64,000 nucleotides of DNA from Pontederia crassipes. Taxonomy: Eukaryota > Streptophyta > Magnoliopsida > Commelinales > Pontederiaceae. The translations under genes were made by a program, and so were the position numbers. Under the pieces are notes generated by a model that saw nothing but the letters and a program-made list of their open reading frames with translations, was not told the DNA's origin and searched no databases. Below are positions 47,823 through 60,135 of this stretch, one piece after another; within the stretch, counting starts at the first letter, position 1; the number at the start of each line of letters is the position of its first letter. Location: the NCBI GenBank assembly GCA_030549335.1, contig CM060188.1, positions 65,726,696 through 65,790,695 of the forward strand. The letters run 5' to 3'.

Positions 47823-49023
47823 CACTACAAGAAAACTAGCAATTAGCGACGCAAAATAGCATCCCAACTTCTAGTGATGCTACGTCGACGCCACGAGCAT
47901 CGTTATAGCACCGCAGTTGATTCCCAAAATGGAGATGCTACTTGCCTCTCAATAATGTTATCTTAGCGTTCATCAAATAGACGCTAAAGGAGGCGCCATA
48001 AAGATGCCACTTCGTCGCTATTATTGCGCGCGGTAGAGTGAGAATGCGCGGGAGAACTTAGCGTTATTGTATCTCGACAACATTCGATGTGAATGTAGCG
48101 TCTTAGGATTTGAGACGCAATGTCGATGCTATCTTGGAACTGATATGGGCGTCATATATTTGTGCGGGTGGGTTTAGCGTCGAGACGTGCGACACTACGT
48201 GGTATCACAAACGATGCGACGCTATGTTGACGCCAATACAAAGACATATTCCTATTGTTGCCTACACATGTAACACATACAACACTTAATTGACACTATT
48301 TTAACATTTACTCGACGTCTCATAACTATATATGTTTGAGGAACATATATGTTAAATAAGAAATAGATAACTATATATATGCTATATATATATTTATATA
48401 TCTATATGTTATCTATTTTGATGCGACCCCATATATGCTAATATATATTATCTATATTATACTTTAATGAATGAATAAATTAAATATTATATATGTACCT
48501 TCAACATATATGTATTCCTACATAATTACTTATACATGCCTACATCATAGGAGTATTCCTAAATATATAATTTGTTACCTATATTATATATGTTACTTAT
48601 CCATACAATATATATCATATCTTAATTATACATATATTATTTTTATATTCTTAATCATGAAATTGTGATAGTTGAATTAAGAGATATGATTTGTTACAAA
48701 TTATCCCATTTTAGCGCCATAGTGGAGGTTCATTAGCATTTAGGTAGCGCCATACTAGAACCACAATTATGGTCGACGCTATAGAGACACTATTGACGTC
48801 TCCTTATTGGGAAGCTAACATGTATGAGACGCTACGTCGATGCTAGTATGTCACTAATATGTTTTAGCGACTCATTAGCGTATCTATAGCGCCGCAGTAG
48901 CCGACTTTTTATTACACTCACTTAATCGGGCACATATAGACATATAAATACACGTATATACTTATACTTATATATAATATGTACACATATACATATTATT
49001 ATCATTTAATCTTGCACATATAA

Positions 49024-49060
<37 letters not shown>

Positions 49061-49760
49061 TATATATATAATACATATACATATACACATTATTGTCAAC
49101 CTCGCACATATATAGACATATACATACACGTATATACTTATAATACATAAAGATATACACATTGTTATGACTTAATCTCTCACACGTAGACATATACATA
49201 CACTTATATTAGATACACACACATATATATACAATTTTGTCATATACACATATACACATATACATATAGACTTATAACTTTATATACATATACATGAATA
49301 ATTATATATGCATTCCATAAATTTTAGATTGTGGGAAGGGAACAAAATGACTAGAACGGGGCACAATGCGATGAGATGCTATCTTGAATATATAGACCTA
49401 ACATACCTATTAGCGTCGTCCTGACGTCTCCACATTGAGATGTTAAGATAATAGAGACGCTACTACAATGCTAGTGTGTCGCTATTATATTTTAGCGATG
49501 CATTATCTGACTTTTTATTACCCTCACTTAATCGGGCATATATCGACATATAAATACACATATATAACATGTACACATATACAAATTATTATCACTTAAT
49601 CTCGAACATATAATCTTAAATTAGGAAGAAAATTTGAAATAGCATCCCTACAGTCTCGAAATAGCGTCTCAATGATGGCGCCCCCTTAGCGTCTAAGTAG
49701 CGTCGCGTCTAGTTGAGGCACTAAATAATTAACTTAAATACCTAACCCCTATTATGTGTT
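47823..49760. repeat. Left subterminal repeat region of the CACTA element
   Basis: AGCGTC, GACGCTA and related motifs recur (about 47846, 47883, 47989, 48060, 48180, 48700-48900, 49420-49500, 49630-49710). They are separated by AT microsatellite tracts, especially (ACATAT)n near 48960-49290. These motifs are likely binding sites for the TnpA-type protein. Confidence 0.7.
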
Positions 49761-49769
49761 TTCACTTTT

Positions 49770-50440
49770 TACTATTACTTCGCTCGCTCGCAGATTTTCA
49801 TTGCTGCTTCGATGCCTGACGGTCGACGCCCGCTGCTATGATGCCCAACAGTCGACACCCACTGCTCCGACGCCAGATGCCTGAACCCACCTTCGTCGAA
49901 CTCGCCATCATCTACCCAACTGCCCTCCTTCGATTCGCCTTGCGCTGGCCTCCTTTGCCCAACCGCCCTCCTCTTTCTGCCTCCTCCGCCCAACTGCCGC
50001 CCTTGTCGAACCCCACCGTCATCCGCCCAACCACCCCCTTTTGATTTGCCCTGCGCTGGCCTCCTCCGCCCAACCGCCCTCCTTCGCTCTCTACCTCTGT
50101 GGCTCACCGCCCTCACCTCCTCCGCGGCCCACCCTCTGCCTCCTCCGCCTCATGCGGCCTTCCCTCCGCCTCCTCCGCCTCCTCCGCCTCATGCGGCCCA
50201 CCCTCTGCCTCCTCCGACTCCTCCGAGGCCCGCCCTCTGCCTCCTCCGACTCCTCCGCGGCCCACCGCAGGCTGCCCTCCACCTCCTCTGCAGCCTGCCC
50301 TCTGCCCCCTCCACCATCTGTGCTCCTTCGTCCGGTGCTGCCTGTCGCCCACTGCCTTCCTCCGTCGCTTACCCTCCTCGGTCGCCCGCCGCCATCCTTC
50401 TCCGCTTAAGAAGGTACGAGCCCGCCACCATCCATTATGT
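49770..50440. other. GC-rich low-complexity leader region of the CACTA element
   Basis: A strikingly GC- and pyrimidine-rich stretch built from repeats of cctcctccg and cgcccaacc-like blocks. Long frames exist on both strands only because stops are rare in such sequence. Proline/serine-rich or arginine/glycine-rich products are not convincing. It lies where the promoter and 5' leader of the transposase gene should be. Confidence 0.5.
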
Positions 50441-50712
50441 AATCCCTAGTTAATTTGCTATTTTTTAATCTCATACATGTTAAGTTAATTACTAGTTAAT
50501 GACTTGAAACTAATCTAATTCCTAGTTAATTTGCTATTTGTTAATCTAATAACATGTTAAGTTAATTATTAGTTAACTACTTGAAATTAATCTAATTCCT
50601 AATTAATTACTTAAAATTAATCTATTTTCTAGTTTATAGATGGTTGAGTTAGTCATAACATTCGACATTCTTGGTGATAAAATGAGATTATGAAAAAAAA
50701 AGACATCAGAAA

Positions 50713-53700
50713 ATGAAATTTTTTTATCAATATTTGGTACCCAAAATATACATTATGGTCGATTCTGAATACGACGATCAAATACTTGAAGCATGTTATT
50801 TTAGACATCGTAACTTCAAATTCACATGTTTTGAGTACAAGAATTTATTGACATATGGCTTAATGTTGTCCGTTACAGAAATGACAAAGTCAGATCGTAG
50901 TTGGATTCGTCATTGGAAGGATAAACGTGGCGTTATAAGAGAAGAATATAAGGATGGTGTTGATGAATTTATTAATGTGGCATATCAAAATTAAGGTGTT
51001 GCTTCTTCATATGGCGAAATCTTATATCCATGCCGGAAGTGCAAATGTTATCAGTGGAAAGTAAGATATGATGTGCAGAAGGATTTATATTGCAACAGTT
51101 TCTTACTGGCATATACAAATTGGTTCTTTCATGACGAAGAAAAATGGGCTAAAGAGACAACTAATGTAGATACCAATGTGGGCGAGTCGAGCAATCCGTA
51201 CAGGGACATGATACAAGATGCAATGTTAGGAAAAAATGTTGGCGAAACATTGATTGAAAAAGACCCGAATCCTTCAGCTTCTAAATTTTATAATCTTCTC
51301 GAAGAAGCAGATGGACCTTTATGGGATGGATGCGTGAAGCAAACTATACTTTCTACAATGGCACAACTAATGAACTTGAAATCAGAATTTAATATGAGCG
51401 AAAGTTGTTTTGACCGGATGCTTGCTATTATTAAAAGTATGCTTCCAGCTTCAGAGAAATTACTGGGACATTTTTACAAGTGCAAAAGATTGATGAGAGA
51501 TTTAAGGTTGGAATATCAGGATTGATGCATGTCACAATCATTGCATGTTGTATTACAAGAAAAACAACTCACTTATGAATTATTCTATTTGTGACGAGCC
51601 TAGATACAAGCCGAGAAAGAATTTCTAAAATTTGAAAAATGTGGCGAATGCAGTATTCAAATACTTTCCCATTGTTCCAAGATTACAACAACTATTTATT
51701 TTTGAAAAAACTGCATCATTTATGAGGTGGAACAAAGCAGGGGCACGCGATGATCAAAATTCCATACATCCTTCAGATGCTGAGGCATGGAAACGATTTG
51801 ATGCATTTTATTCGTCTTTTTTCATAAAATCACGCAATGTTAGATTAAGACTTTGCACCGATGGCTTCAACCCATTTGGCTAATCAAGTACTGCTTATTC
51901 ATGTTGGCCGATTTTTGTGACACCTTATAATTTGCCTCCAAGCATGTGTATGAGACGAGAGAACATATTGCTTACCTGTATGATCCCGGGTCTTCGATCT
52001 CCTGATAAAAGTTTAGATGTTTACTTAAGACCTTTGATTGATGAACTCAAGATGTTGTGGAAGGATGGCTTGGTTACCTATGACAAATTTAAAAAGCAAA
52101 ATTTCATTATGAGAGTCTTATTAATGTGGACCATAAGTGATTTTTCAGCATATGGAATGTTGAGTGGTTGGAGCACAAAAGGTAAACTTGCTTGTCCCAT
52201 ATGTGGAAAGAATACAAAATCATTTTATTTAAAAAATTGTAGGAAAGTTTGCTGGTTTGATTGTCATTGGATGTTTTTTCCATTGGAGAATTTGATGCGT
52301 TGTGATCGAAACTCATTTAAAAAGAATACAACCGAGAACATATTGCCTCCAACTCATTTGATGGGACAAGAATTGCTAGAGCAAGTAAACAAGCTTATTG
52401 AAGTCTCATTCGGATTGAAGGCCGGTAGTTACAAGCAAATTGAGTTTGGAAGTGAACATAATTGGGAGAAAAGAAGTATTTTTTGGGAGTTGCCTTATTG
52501 GTCTTCAATCTTGGTATGCCATAACTTGGACGTCATGCACGTAGAGAAGAACATATATGACAACATCTTCAACACTATTATGGATGTTAAAGGAAGAACA
52601 AAAGATAGTATATAGGCGCGCGAAGACATGAAAGTTATATGCAAAAGACCAGAGCTAGATACCATTCATCTTCAAAATGGTAAATGCAAAAAGCCAAAAG
52701 CTACTTATGTCTTGAGCAATGATAAAAGAAAAGTGGTTTTCGAATGGGTCAAGTAATTGAAATTCCCCGACGAATATGTATCAAACATATCTCATTGTGT
52801 TAACTTGGAAAATGGGAGGATACATGGGATGGAGAGTCATGATTGTCATATTTTTATGCAAAAGGCTGCTTCCAATTGCCTTTAAAGAACTTTTGCCAAA
52901 GGTCATCTAGATGCGGATGCTGCTTCCAATTGCTTTTAAAGAACTTTTGCCACAGAGTTATCTATGTTCTTTAAAGAGCTTTGTACATCCATCGTTCGGG
53001 AAGAAGACATCTCTCAGTTAGAGGCTTCTATTGTGATTACCATATGCAAGGCTGAGAAGATATTTTCACCTTCTTTCTTTGATGTGATGGAGCACTTGAT
53101 TGTACATCTTCCATATGAAACAAAAGTTGCGGGTCCGGTTCAGTATCGATGGATGTATCCTTTTGAAAGGTGCATGGTATATTTGTAAAGGAAGGCGAAG
53201 ATTGAAGGCTCCTTATGTGAAGCATATTTCATTGAGGAGGTGTTAAACTTCAGTTCAAAGTACTTTAACCACACATACAATCATGACACACCCAAGTTCC
53301 AAGAAACGATGATGGTGGTGAAAAAGAAGTTAACATGAACATTTTATCTATCTTCAAGTACCCATGCCGGCTTCTTAATATAGGACGCAAAGTTGTCTTG
53401 AATGATAGAGATCTCACCACCGTTGAGAATTATGTCCTTGCAAATTGTAGCAAAGTGATGCCGTATCTCGAGTAACACAATTTATTTTAATATGTTATAT
53501 AATTTAAAGTTAACTGTTTCTATGTGATTTCATTAATTGACAACTATGAATTCAGGAAATTCGAAGAATTACACCGAGAAATCAATCCGTTAGTTTCAAA
53601 TGATGAATTATTGAAACTATGAGACGAAGATTTTGCTGATTGGTTGAGATGTGAAGTGAGAATTCTTTCCAATTGCTCGTAATTATTATTTAAGTTTGTA

Positions 53701-54472
53701 ACTTTTAATAAAGTTTTAGTTATTTTTCTTGTAAGTTATTAATGGCACAGTCATAGATTTAAAAATATGAGATTTGGGTTGTGTACCGAAGAAACAAGTT
53801 CTCAGCTACTACGGCGTCGGATATCGGTTCCATACCGAAGAATATAGCCGACAATGTTCAACTGTTAATAGCGGCATATGCGTTCTAGGAAGCATGTACG
53901 AGGACAACGACTTTGATTACTATGGTGTTATAGAAGACATCATAGAATTGTCTTATTTGGGAAGATCGAACAAAGTCGTGATGCTAAAATGTCGTTGGTT
54001 TGATCTATAGAAAGAAGTTCGAATAGCTCAAAAGTTTAAATTGGTCGATATTAACCCTCGATCGAGACTTTAGTCATACGATCCATTCGTATTGGCGCAA
54101 CAAGCGCAATAAGTGTACTACACTAAGTATCCATTGAAAAGAACAAAGGATGAATGGTGGACGTCATGTAAAGTGAGAAGTAGATTATTCTTATTAGAAA
54201 CTGTGGTAGATGATAATGAAACATCATCCGTATACAACGATGTGCCCATGGATGTTTACTATCGAGAAGATCAAGCGAATGCGACGATTGATATAGCCGA
54301 TGGAGTTGAGAATATTCAATTGGTCAATGACACTGAGACAATGGAAGAGTTCAATTCAAATGACATCTTAGAAGTGAACTTTGACAATTTCGTTGACGAT
54401 GACTCAAACCAAGATTATAGCGATGACGACGAAGATGATGAAAATGAATTAAAATACGAAACAAACGAATGA
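50713..54472 (+). pseudogene. CACTA TNP2-type transposase, multiply broken
   Basis: Blocks in order: transposase-associated domain (SDRSWIRHWKDKRG, then GVDEFINVAYQ; 50880-51060); the region before the catalytic domain (LLEEADGPLWDGC, CFDRMLAIIKSMLP; 51290-51520); TNP2 core (RNVRLRLCTDGFNPFG, VTPYNLPPSMCM, YGMLSGWSTKGKLACPIC, LPYWSSILVCHNLDVMHVEKN; 51632-52615); DUF4218-like (EHLIVHLPYETKVAGPVQYR; 52960-53340); and DUF4216-like (YYGVIEDIIELSYLG, TKYPLKRTKDEWW; 53774-54472). In-frame stops occur at 50992, 51881, 52613 and others. A frameshift lies near 51513 (the DACHNHCMLYYK block is in another frame) and a 54-bp duplication near 52865-52955 adds another. It once cut and joined CACTA ends and is now dead. 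Confidence 0.93.
52865..52955. repeat. 54-bp imperfect tandem duplication in the transposase
   Basis: The block gctgcttccaattgc, then tttaaagaacttttgcca, occurs at 52865 and again at 52919. In the family this sequence occurs once (LLPIAF.ELLP). Confidence 0.85.
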
Positions 54473-54566
54473 ATCCCGTAGTTCTTCTAATGACACAAGC
54501 TTCTTACTTTCATTCTACTTATATATGGTTACTGATAATAAGACAAGATTGTTATTTTTTTCAGTC

Positions 54567-56651
54567 ATGGTTACTAGAGGTCGAGCATTTAGGTCATCTC
54601 GCTCTTCTAGGCATTTACTCCGAATGAGTGAGCCATCACGACCACCAGGTATTATATTTATTTTCAGTTGCTTATTTCTAGTTGATTATAATATTTACAT
54701 TCATTTTTTAATAATGTCAGTTGCTCCACCGCCGACGGGGCACGTAGCCGGATCGTCACATAGTAGGCGATCCATTAGTGGGTTGACTCCACTTATCACT
54801 CCAGGTATGTGTCACATAGTAGGCGATACATAGTAGGCGATAGAGTTTTCTAAATATTTTGTTTTTGTGATAGTTGCTCCACTGACGACGGGGCACATAG
54901 TCGGGACGTCTCGATCGCACGATGACGATCGACATGTCACACTAGGTTATTTTCTCTATATTTCATAAATTTAAATAGGAGGCAAATTTTATATATTTTT
55001 TAATGATGACAGTTGCTATGCCACTGCCACCGTCGAGATTACCGGATGCTCCACCACATTCTAGCATTAGCGAGCGAAAACTTACTCCAAGTGATATATT
55101 TATTATTATTGTCATTATATATCTCAATTAATTACATTAATCATTTTTTAATAATGTTAGTTGCTACGCCGCCGATAGCACAAGCACCCGGCTTGTCACA
55201 TTCTGACGAGCGGACTGCCACAGATCATGTAGTGACATCACTCGAGGTGAGAAAATTACTATACAAATATCATTTATCACTAGTTTAATTTGGTATGACA
55301 CTGATTATTTATTTTGTATTAGGGCCCATAGATGATGTCGGACCTTCTCAGCCTACCCCAGTTGTACTGGATGATGATTCTTCTTTGACAGATGAAGAGG
55401 GATTACACGATAATGGGGTGGTCACCGTGAATAATATTACTCGACTGTAAGTTAAATAAGTTATAGAAATTTTATTATAGTTTTGGTTATGATTGAAAAT
55501 TAATTCTTCTTTGTTATTTGCAGGACCACTTTCATACCGCTAGTACTGTGCGGGATGTTAGTGCTCTCGTTCTTTCCCACTTGCTGGACGGGGTAGGATC
55601 GTGGAAAGATGTCCCAATTCAAGTGCGGGATGACATCTTTCGAGCCTTTACAGTACGATCTTCTATTTGGGTTACATAATTTGTTTTATATTATTTTTAA
55701 ATTACTAACTATTAACGTATCGTGTAGGAAGCAAACCAGTTTCATCCGGATCTTAATTTAGGGACGATCTGGAGAGCTTTTGAGGAGGTGGCTTCGAAAT
55801 GCCTCCGAAATTGATTGTACAAGTTTCGTAAGGTTGTCACGTCCGCCGGCCTCACTTTGGAGCAGGGCATACAAAGATGCCCAAGGCATATTAGGCGTTT
55901 GGTTTGGGAGTCCTTATATAGGAAGTGGTAAGTATGTTTACTTTTATATTATTTTCATTAAATTTATAATTTTTGAAAGTCTAAGTATTTGATGTTCATA
56001 AAGGACGTCTGAACGATGGCAAAGGAAGTCAGAAAAGGCAAGTGTTAACCGACTTTCAAAGCCTAAAGCCCACATCCACACAGGGGGTCGATGCGATTTG
56101 ATGAGCATCGACGATGCATGGTAATTTACATACAAATTCAGTTAATTAAACTTTTAACTTATACTTATTTTATAAAATTTGAAACTTTTTTGTAGGAGGA
56201 GAAACAATACGGTCCTGTGGACTTTTGCGTGGTCTATGAGGCAATGCATAAGAGTCGGAAGACCAATGACTTGGTCACGCCCACTGCTCGTAGGCTTTTG
56301 GTAAGTCTCATCACATATTCACTTGGTTGTTGACGTTAGTGCACTATTTTTTAAATGCACAATGTTTAAATTCTTTAGGATGAGTATAATGCAAAAATGG
56401 CTAAAAAGTACGGAGATGATTCGAGTACTCAGCCACCAGGTAATGTTTCTTGGAAGGGATTCATGTTTTTAATTTATGTGTTTTTTGATATATAATTTAT
56501 ATATTATATGATTGCATAATTTTTCTATTTCGTAAAGGACCCTGTTGTTTGGGAGGAGGTGGCCGGCACGACACGAGGATGATACTTGTGTGGCCTCGGC
56601 ACAGTCGCTCATGTACCTAGGAGGAGCGGAGGATATGCAGACGACCCATGT
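54567..56651 (+). pseudogene. TnpA-like Ptta/En/Spm protein, 5' part, spliced
   Basis: A second gene follows the transposase. Exon 1 (54567-54648, MVTRGRAFRSSRSS) is followed by four similar small exons (see 54721-55246). Later exons carry an acidic stretch (VVLDDDSSLTDEEGL), then SHLLDGVGSWKDVPIQVRDDIF (about 55560-55650), FHPDLNLGTIWRAFEE, a block like RLSKPKAHIHTGG (about 56050) and the family signature VVYEAMHKSRKTNDLVTPTARRLL (about 56230-56300). The family binds subterminal repeats of CACTA elements. Stops such as after SKCLRN (55812) break it. It is interrupted by the solo LTR at 56652 and seems to resume after 58474. Confidence 0.8.
54721..55246 (+). repeat. Four-fold repeated small exon in the TnpA-like gene
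   Basis: Four exon-sized blocks at 54721-54804, 54874-54945, 55013-55090 and 55161-55246 each begin ttgct(c/a) after an AG and end before a GT. They are preceded by similar intron ends (tttttaataatgtcag, tttttgtgatag, tttttaatgatgacag, tttttaataatgttag). The encoded starts are VAPPPTGH, VAPLTTGH, VAMPLPPS and VATPPIAQ. The spacing of about 140-153 bp shows that exon plus intron was copied as a unit. Confidence 0.7.
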
Positions 56652-58474
56652 TGTAACACCCGAGATTTATTGGGGAAAAGAAATAAAAGGAAAAGAAAAG
56701 CAATATAAAACAAAGAAAGAAAAAGATAAAATCTGGGATCAGATTTTAAGAGGAGTTGGTTTCCAACCAAAACTCAAACTTCTCCCCTATAAATATGAGG
56801 CCAAATCAAATCAGAATCCCCTTTTCATTTCCTCACGAGCCGGCCCTAGCTTCTCCACCGTTTGTGTGCTTTTTGTTTTGCTTGTTTGTCCCTGACCCAC
56901 CGTCATCAATAAGAGACATACAGGAGGACGTGGACACCGACGAACGCACACCTAAACCAAGAGGGACCGGCAAAGGAAGAGGAAGAGGAAGAAGAAGATT
57001 GCAGCAACAATTTCTTGGACAGAAACTTCAAGGTATGGAATTAGGATAGATTCGTGATAGAATCCTAATTTTAGATTGGAAGCATGTTCTAGGTAGTTCC
57101 TGGTTATTGCATGATGTTCTATGATGTTGATTTGTGCCGGCCATCGCCGAAAAAGATGAACGGAATGTGAACTGCGCGTCTGCGCAGTTCCTGTGCAAGA
57201 AGAACCCGACCCGAGTTCACCATAGCTCGGCCCGGGAAGGTCCTTCATCGGATGAGTTCGTAGGAACTCAACCCAGATCCGCCATTACCGCGCTTGCCGA
57301 GCTCTGCAACCGGACGAACTCGGCCTGGGTTGAAGATGACCCGGACCGAGTTCTGCGTACCAAGAACAATCGGGCACGACAGCCGCCCCGACTCGATGAC
57401 GGCCTGACCCGGCCTGGGTGTAACCCGAACTCGGCCCGGGTTTAACCTGATTGTTCCGAGGATGACGATTGACGAACTCGGCCCGAGTTTTCCCTACTCG
57501 GCCTGGGTTCCGACCTTGATTAAGTCAATTTTATGATGTTTAAATCTTTGCATTATGTTCCAATTTCAGATCCTAATGATGCCTATGATTATGTCCATAA
57601 TGCCCCTGATTTGTTCTCCATGATCTTATCTTTTATCTTGATTTAAAGTTCCTTTCAAGATTCGATTTGATTAATTTAAAGATGCAAGATAAAAGACGTA
57701 AATCATTAAATGAAGAGTTTTTTTATGATGGACTGGTGACGACCAATTATGGGCTGACTTCGGTCAGTTATGATGATGATGATGGACGGGTTGAGGCAGG
57801 CCTCCCCGTGGGTTGAAATATACCCCAAATAAGTCAAAGATGAAGTAAATATAAGATGATGAAGAAGATGAACACATATGAATAAAGAACCTTTTCTTAT
57901 GATGTTCGTCTTTTGCCATTCTTATGATGACTCTTTATAATCTCTTATTCATATGTCCTTTTACATGCTTTCACCTTCATATTATAATCATGATTCATTC
58001 TTCTTTTATATGATGATGTTACCTTTATGACTCATGTCTGGTATCATGATCTTATGGCGATAGTTATCTTACTTCCATACTGAGTTGTAAAACTCATAAG
58101 GAGGTTCTCCCCTGCATGTTCTTAAATGCATGCCAAGGTCTGAATGATGAAGGTGGCCAACGGTGACAGATCGAGTTCGTAAGTGGCTACACATAGTTAT
58201 CGAGTCCTTTAGATGATGGATAACTTTTTTTTTCCTTTCCTTATTAGTTTTATGTATTAGCTTTTCTTTGGACTCCTATGAAGTCATTTATCAGTCTTCC
58301 GCACACGATGATGTTGCTATCTTTATTCTTAATGATGATATAGTTATTTCGCATTTATCGTTATTGAGTTGACCAATCAAAGTCTTTATTTTGGTCAATA
58401 AGATGTACACGTAAGGATGAGCATTCCCGAAGCGTATTCTGCCACGTGGCGAGGTGCGATTTGAGGGCGTTACA
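56652..58474 (+). mobile_element. Solo LTR of a gypsy-type retrotransposon, 1,823 bp
   Basis: It starts TGTAACACCC and ends GGGCGTTACA (9 of 10 terminal bases inverted). Flanking pentamers are catgt and catct, a TSD with one change. A TATA box (TATAAATA, 56788-56795) stands where a promoter would be. LTRs with TGTAACACCC-like ends are common in plant gypsy elements. No primer-binding site or internal domain is attached, so this is a solo LTR left by recombination. It interrupts the TnpA-like gene. Confidence 0.85.
57203..57511. repeat. Cluster of ACTCGGCCCGGGTT-like motifs in the solo LTR
   Basis: At least nine near-palindromic motifs with a CGGCCCGGGTT or inverted AACCCGG.CCGAGTT core occur in about 300 bp (for example near 57209, 57224, 57318, 57338, 57407, 57428, 57474 and 57496), downstream of the TATA box. 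They could be structured RNA or protein-binding repeats. Confidence 0.7.
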
Positions 58475-58565
58475 CATCTGCTCCGAGCTCATCCGCTGCA
58501 CTTGATATGACCCAGGTATCGCAGCAACTATCGTAGCTATCGCAACAACTATCGTAGTAGCTATC
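58475..58565 (+). pseudogene. TnpA-like protein, C-terminal stretch, first part
   Basis: After the solo LTR the sequence resumes with repeats of tatcgcagcaact- and tatcgtag-type blocks, translating to Q- and S-rich text with stops (QVSQQLS, LSQQLS). Similar Q-rich text occurs at 60165-60260, after the inserted second CACTA fragment. Confidence 0.5.
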
Positions 58566-58584
58566 GACTACAAGAAAACAAGGT

Positions 58585-59000
58585 ATCTGTGACGGATAAT
58601 TCCGTCACAACATAAGTGTATTCCATCACAGATACTCTTCTGTGATAAACTTGTGATAATCTGCATCTGTCACTAATTTTTGACCCACAAAGTTTGTTGT
58701 GACGGAATGTTTTCATCACAAAGATAATTATGACGGCTATGATCGTCACAACATTAAAATATTTTTGTCACAAAAGTTTGATAAAATAATTAATAAAATA
58801 AGTATTCCATCACAAATGTGATGATTTTTTGACGGATTACTGACTATTAATTTATGACGGATATATGTTGTGATAATTTTTATGACAGATTTGTGATGAT
58901 TATTTCTGATCATTTTGTGACGATTACAATTGTGATAGACTTGTGACAAATTTCACGTTGACGTTTTGTGACAAATTGTAATGATTCGCTATTAATTATT
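58585..59000. repeat. Subterminal TGTGACGG repeats of the inner CACTA
   Basis: TGTGACGG, CCGTCACA, TGTGATAA and similar octamers recur about twenty times in both orientations. This is the expected subterminal layout of a CACTA end. Confidence 0.75.
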
Positions 59001-59393
59001 TTGACGAAGTTGTGATGGAATTTTATGTAATTATTTAATATAACAAATTTACAAAATTTTTAGTGAATCAATAATTATGTGACAATTTATTTTCTAAATA
59101 TACTACTACACATAAATAATTATACAATAAAAATAATACAATACAAGATATTCATTTCTAAACATGCCAAAGATCATATAGCTTAAACATTTATAATTAA
59201 AATATTCAAAATATTGAATCCACTACATAAAGTTTTGATTATCCAAATTTAAGAATGAAACTTTAAGCAAATTGTAGCCACACAACATGTCCACTTTTTT
59301 CCTTGATAAATTGTGATCACCTCTCCATATAAAAAGTTGAAACCTATAATCAAATATATTAATAAAAAATCTAGTGATTTAAATAGAGAAATA

Positions 59394-60041
59394 TTAAAAT
59401 AATGAAGCATTATAAGACAGTGATATATAAATAAGATGAATTACCTTTTTGACGTGGAACAGAATTTCCAGAAGTGATTGACTACTTGCTTGAGTAATTT
59501 GTAATACAAGTGCACGAACACGTTCTTCCATTTCAGCATTCACTTTTTTAATGCGATCATCTAATTCTTGTTGCAATTCTTATCGAACTTCTTCACGCAC
59601 TTCATCTCTTATACGTTGCAAATCATCCTCAGTAGCAACATTTGAAGAAGAGTCACCCATGTGCTTTGATACGCCATAACTTAAATTATTTACTAGTGAT
59701 TGAGCATATTTTCCAGCACCAAATCCATATACTCTTCCTTTTGTTGGAGCTCCTACCACATCAATCCACATAGCAGCATCAAATCCTGGTTGAGAGCTAA
59801 CATCTGAACCATATTTGGTGTTAAGAGACTCATTGTAATCTTCCTGAATTCAGTACAAACATAATATGCCAGAAAAAGTAAAAGAATATATAAGGTGGAT
59901 GAATAAATAGTTTTTGTATAAAAACTTACACAAACTTTTTTTGATTTTCCATCAACATATTCACCAATTTTTTCTTTGCCTCGACGCTTATAACAATGCT
60001 CAAAAACTTTATAGTCAGTTGGTTGTCTGCCTAACTTTTGT
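59394..60041 (-). pseudogene. TnpA-like Ptta/En/Spm protein of the inner CACTA, C-terminal part
   Basis: Minus-strand exons: about 60041-59931 (KLGRQPTDYKVFEHCYKRRG, then GEYVDGKSKKVC, ending at a gtaag donor), then from about 59843 EDYNESLNTKYGSDVSSQPGF, MWIDVVGAPTKGRVYGFGAG and a coiled-coil-like tail (DDLQRIRDEVREEVR, stop, ELQQELDDRIKKVNAEMEER). The stop at 59580 breaks it. The blocks match those of the outer element's protein family. Confidence 0.8.
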
Positions 60042-60135
60042 GCCAACAAAAAGAAAATAAAATATATGACTAGAAAATAGTGCACAACTTGAAAAAAATT
60101 AAATATTGAAATAGTATAGTTAATATACAAGTCTT

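Larger units (their letters stand above)
58566..60135 (-). mobile_element. Second CACTA element fragment, inserted in the first
   Basis: The left end reads gACTACAAGAAAACAAGG, a CACTA terminus with its first base changed. It is followed by 58585-59000 with many TGTGACGG/CCGTCACA subterminal motifs, different from those of the outer element. The minus strand then carries a TnpA-like exon set (59394-60041). No matching right terminus was found. The right limit is inferred from where outer-element sequence seems to resume. Confidence 0.65.

Noticed and set aside
48960..49290. Open frames of about 65 codons in the ACATAT repeats
   Set aside because: Pure microsatellite translation (YMYMYVYV-type).
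49775..50453. Several overlapping frames of 63-135 codons in the GC-rich island
   Set aside because: Low-complexity (P/S/L- or R/G/E-rich) products on both strands, an artefact of cctcctccg-type repeats.
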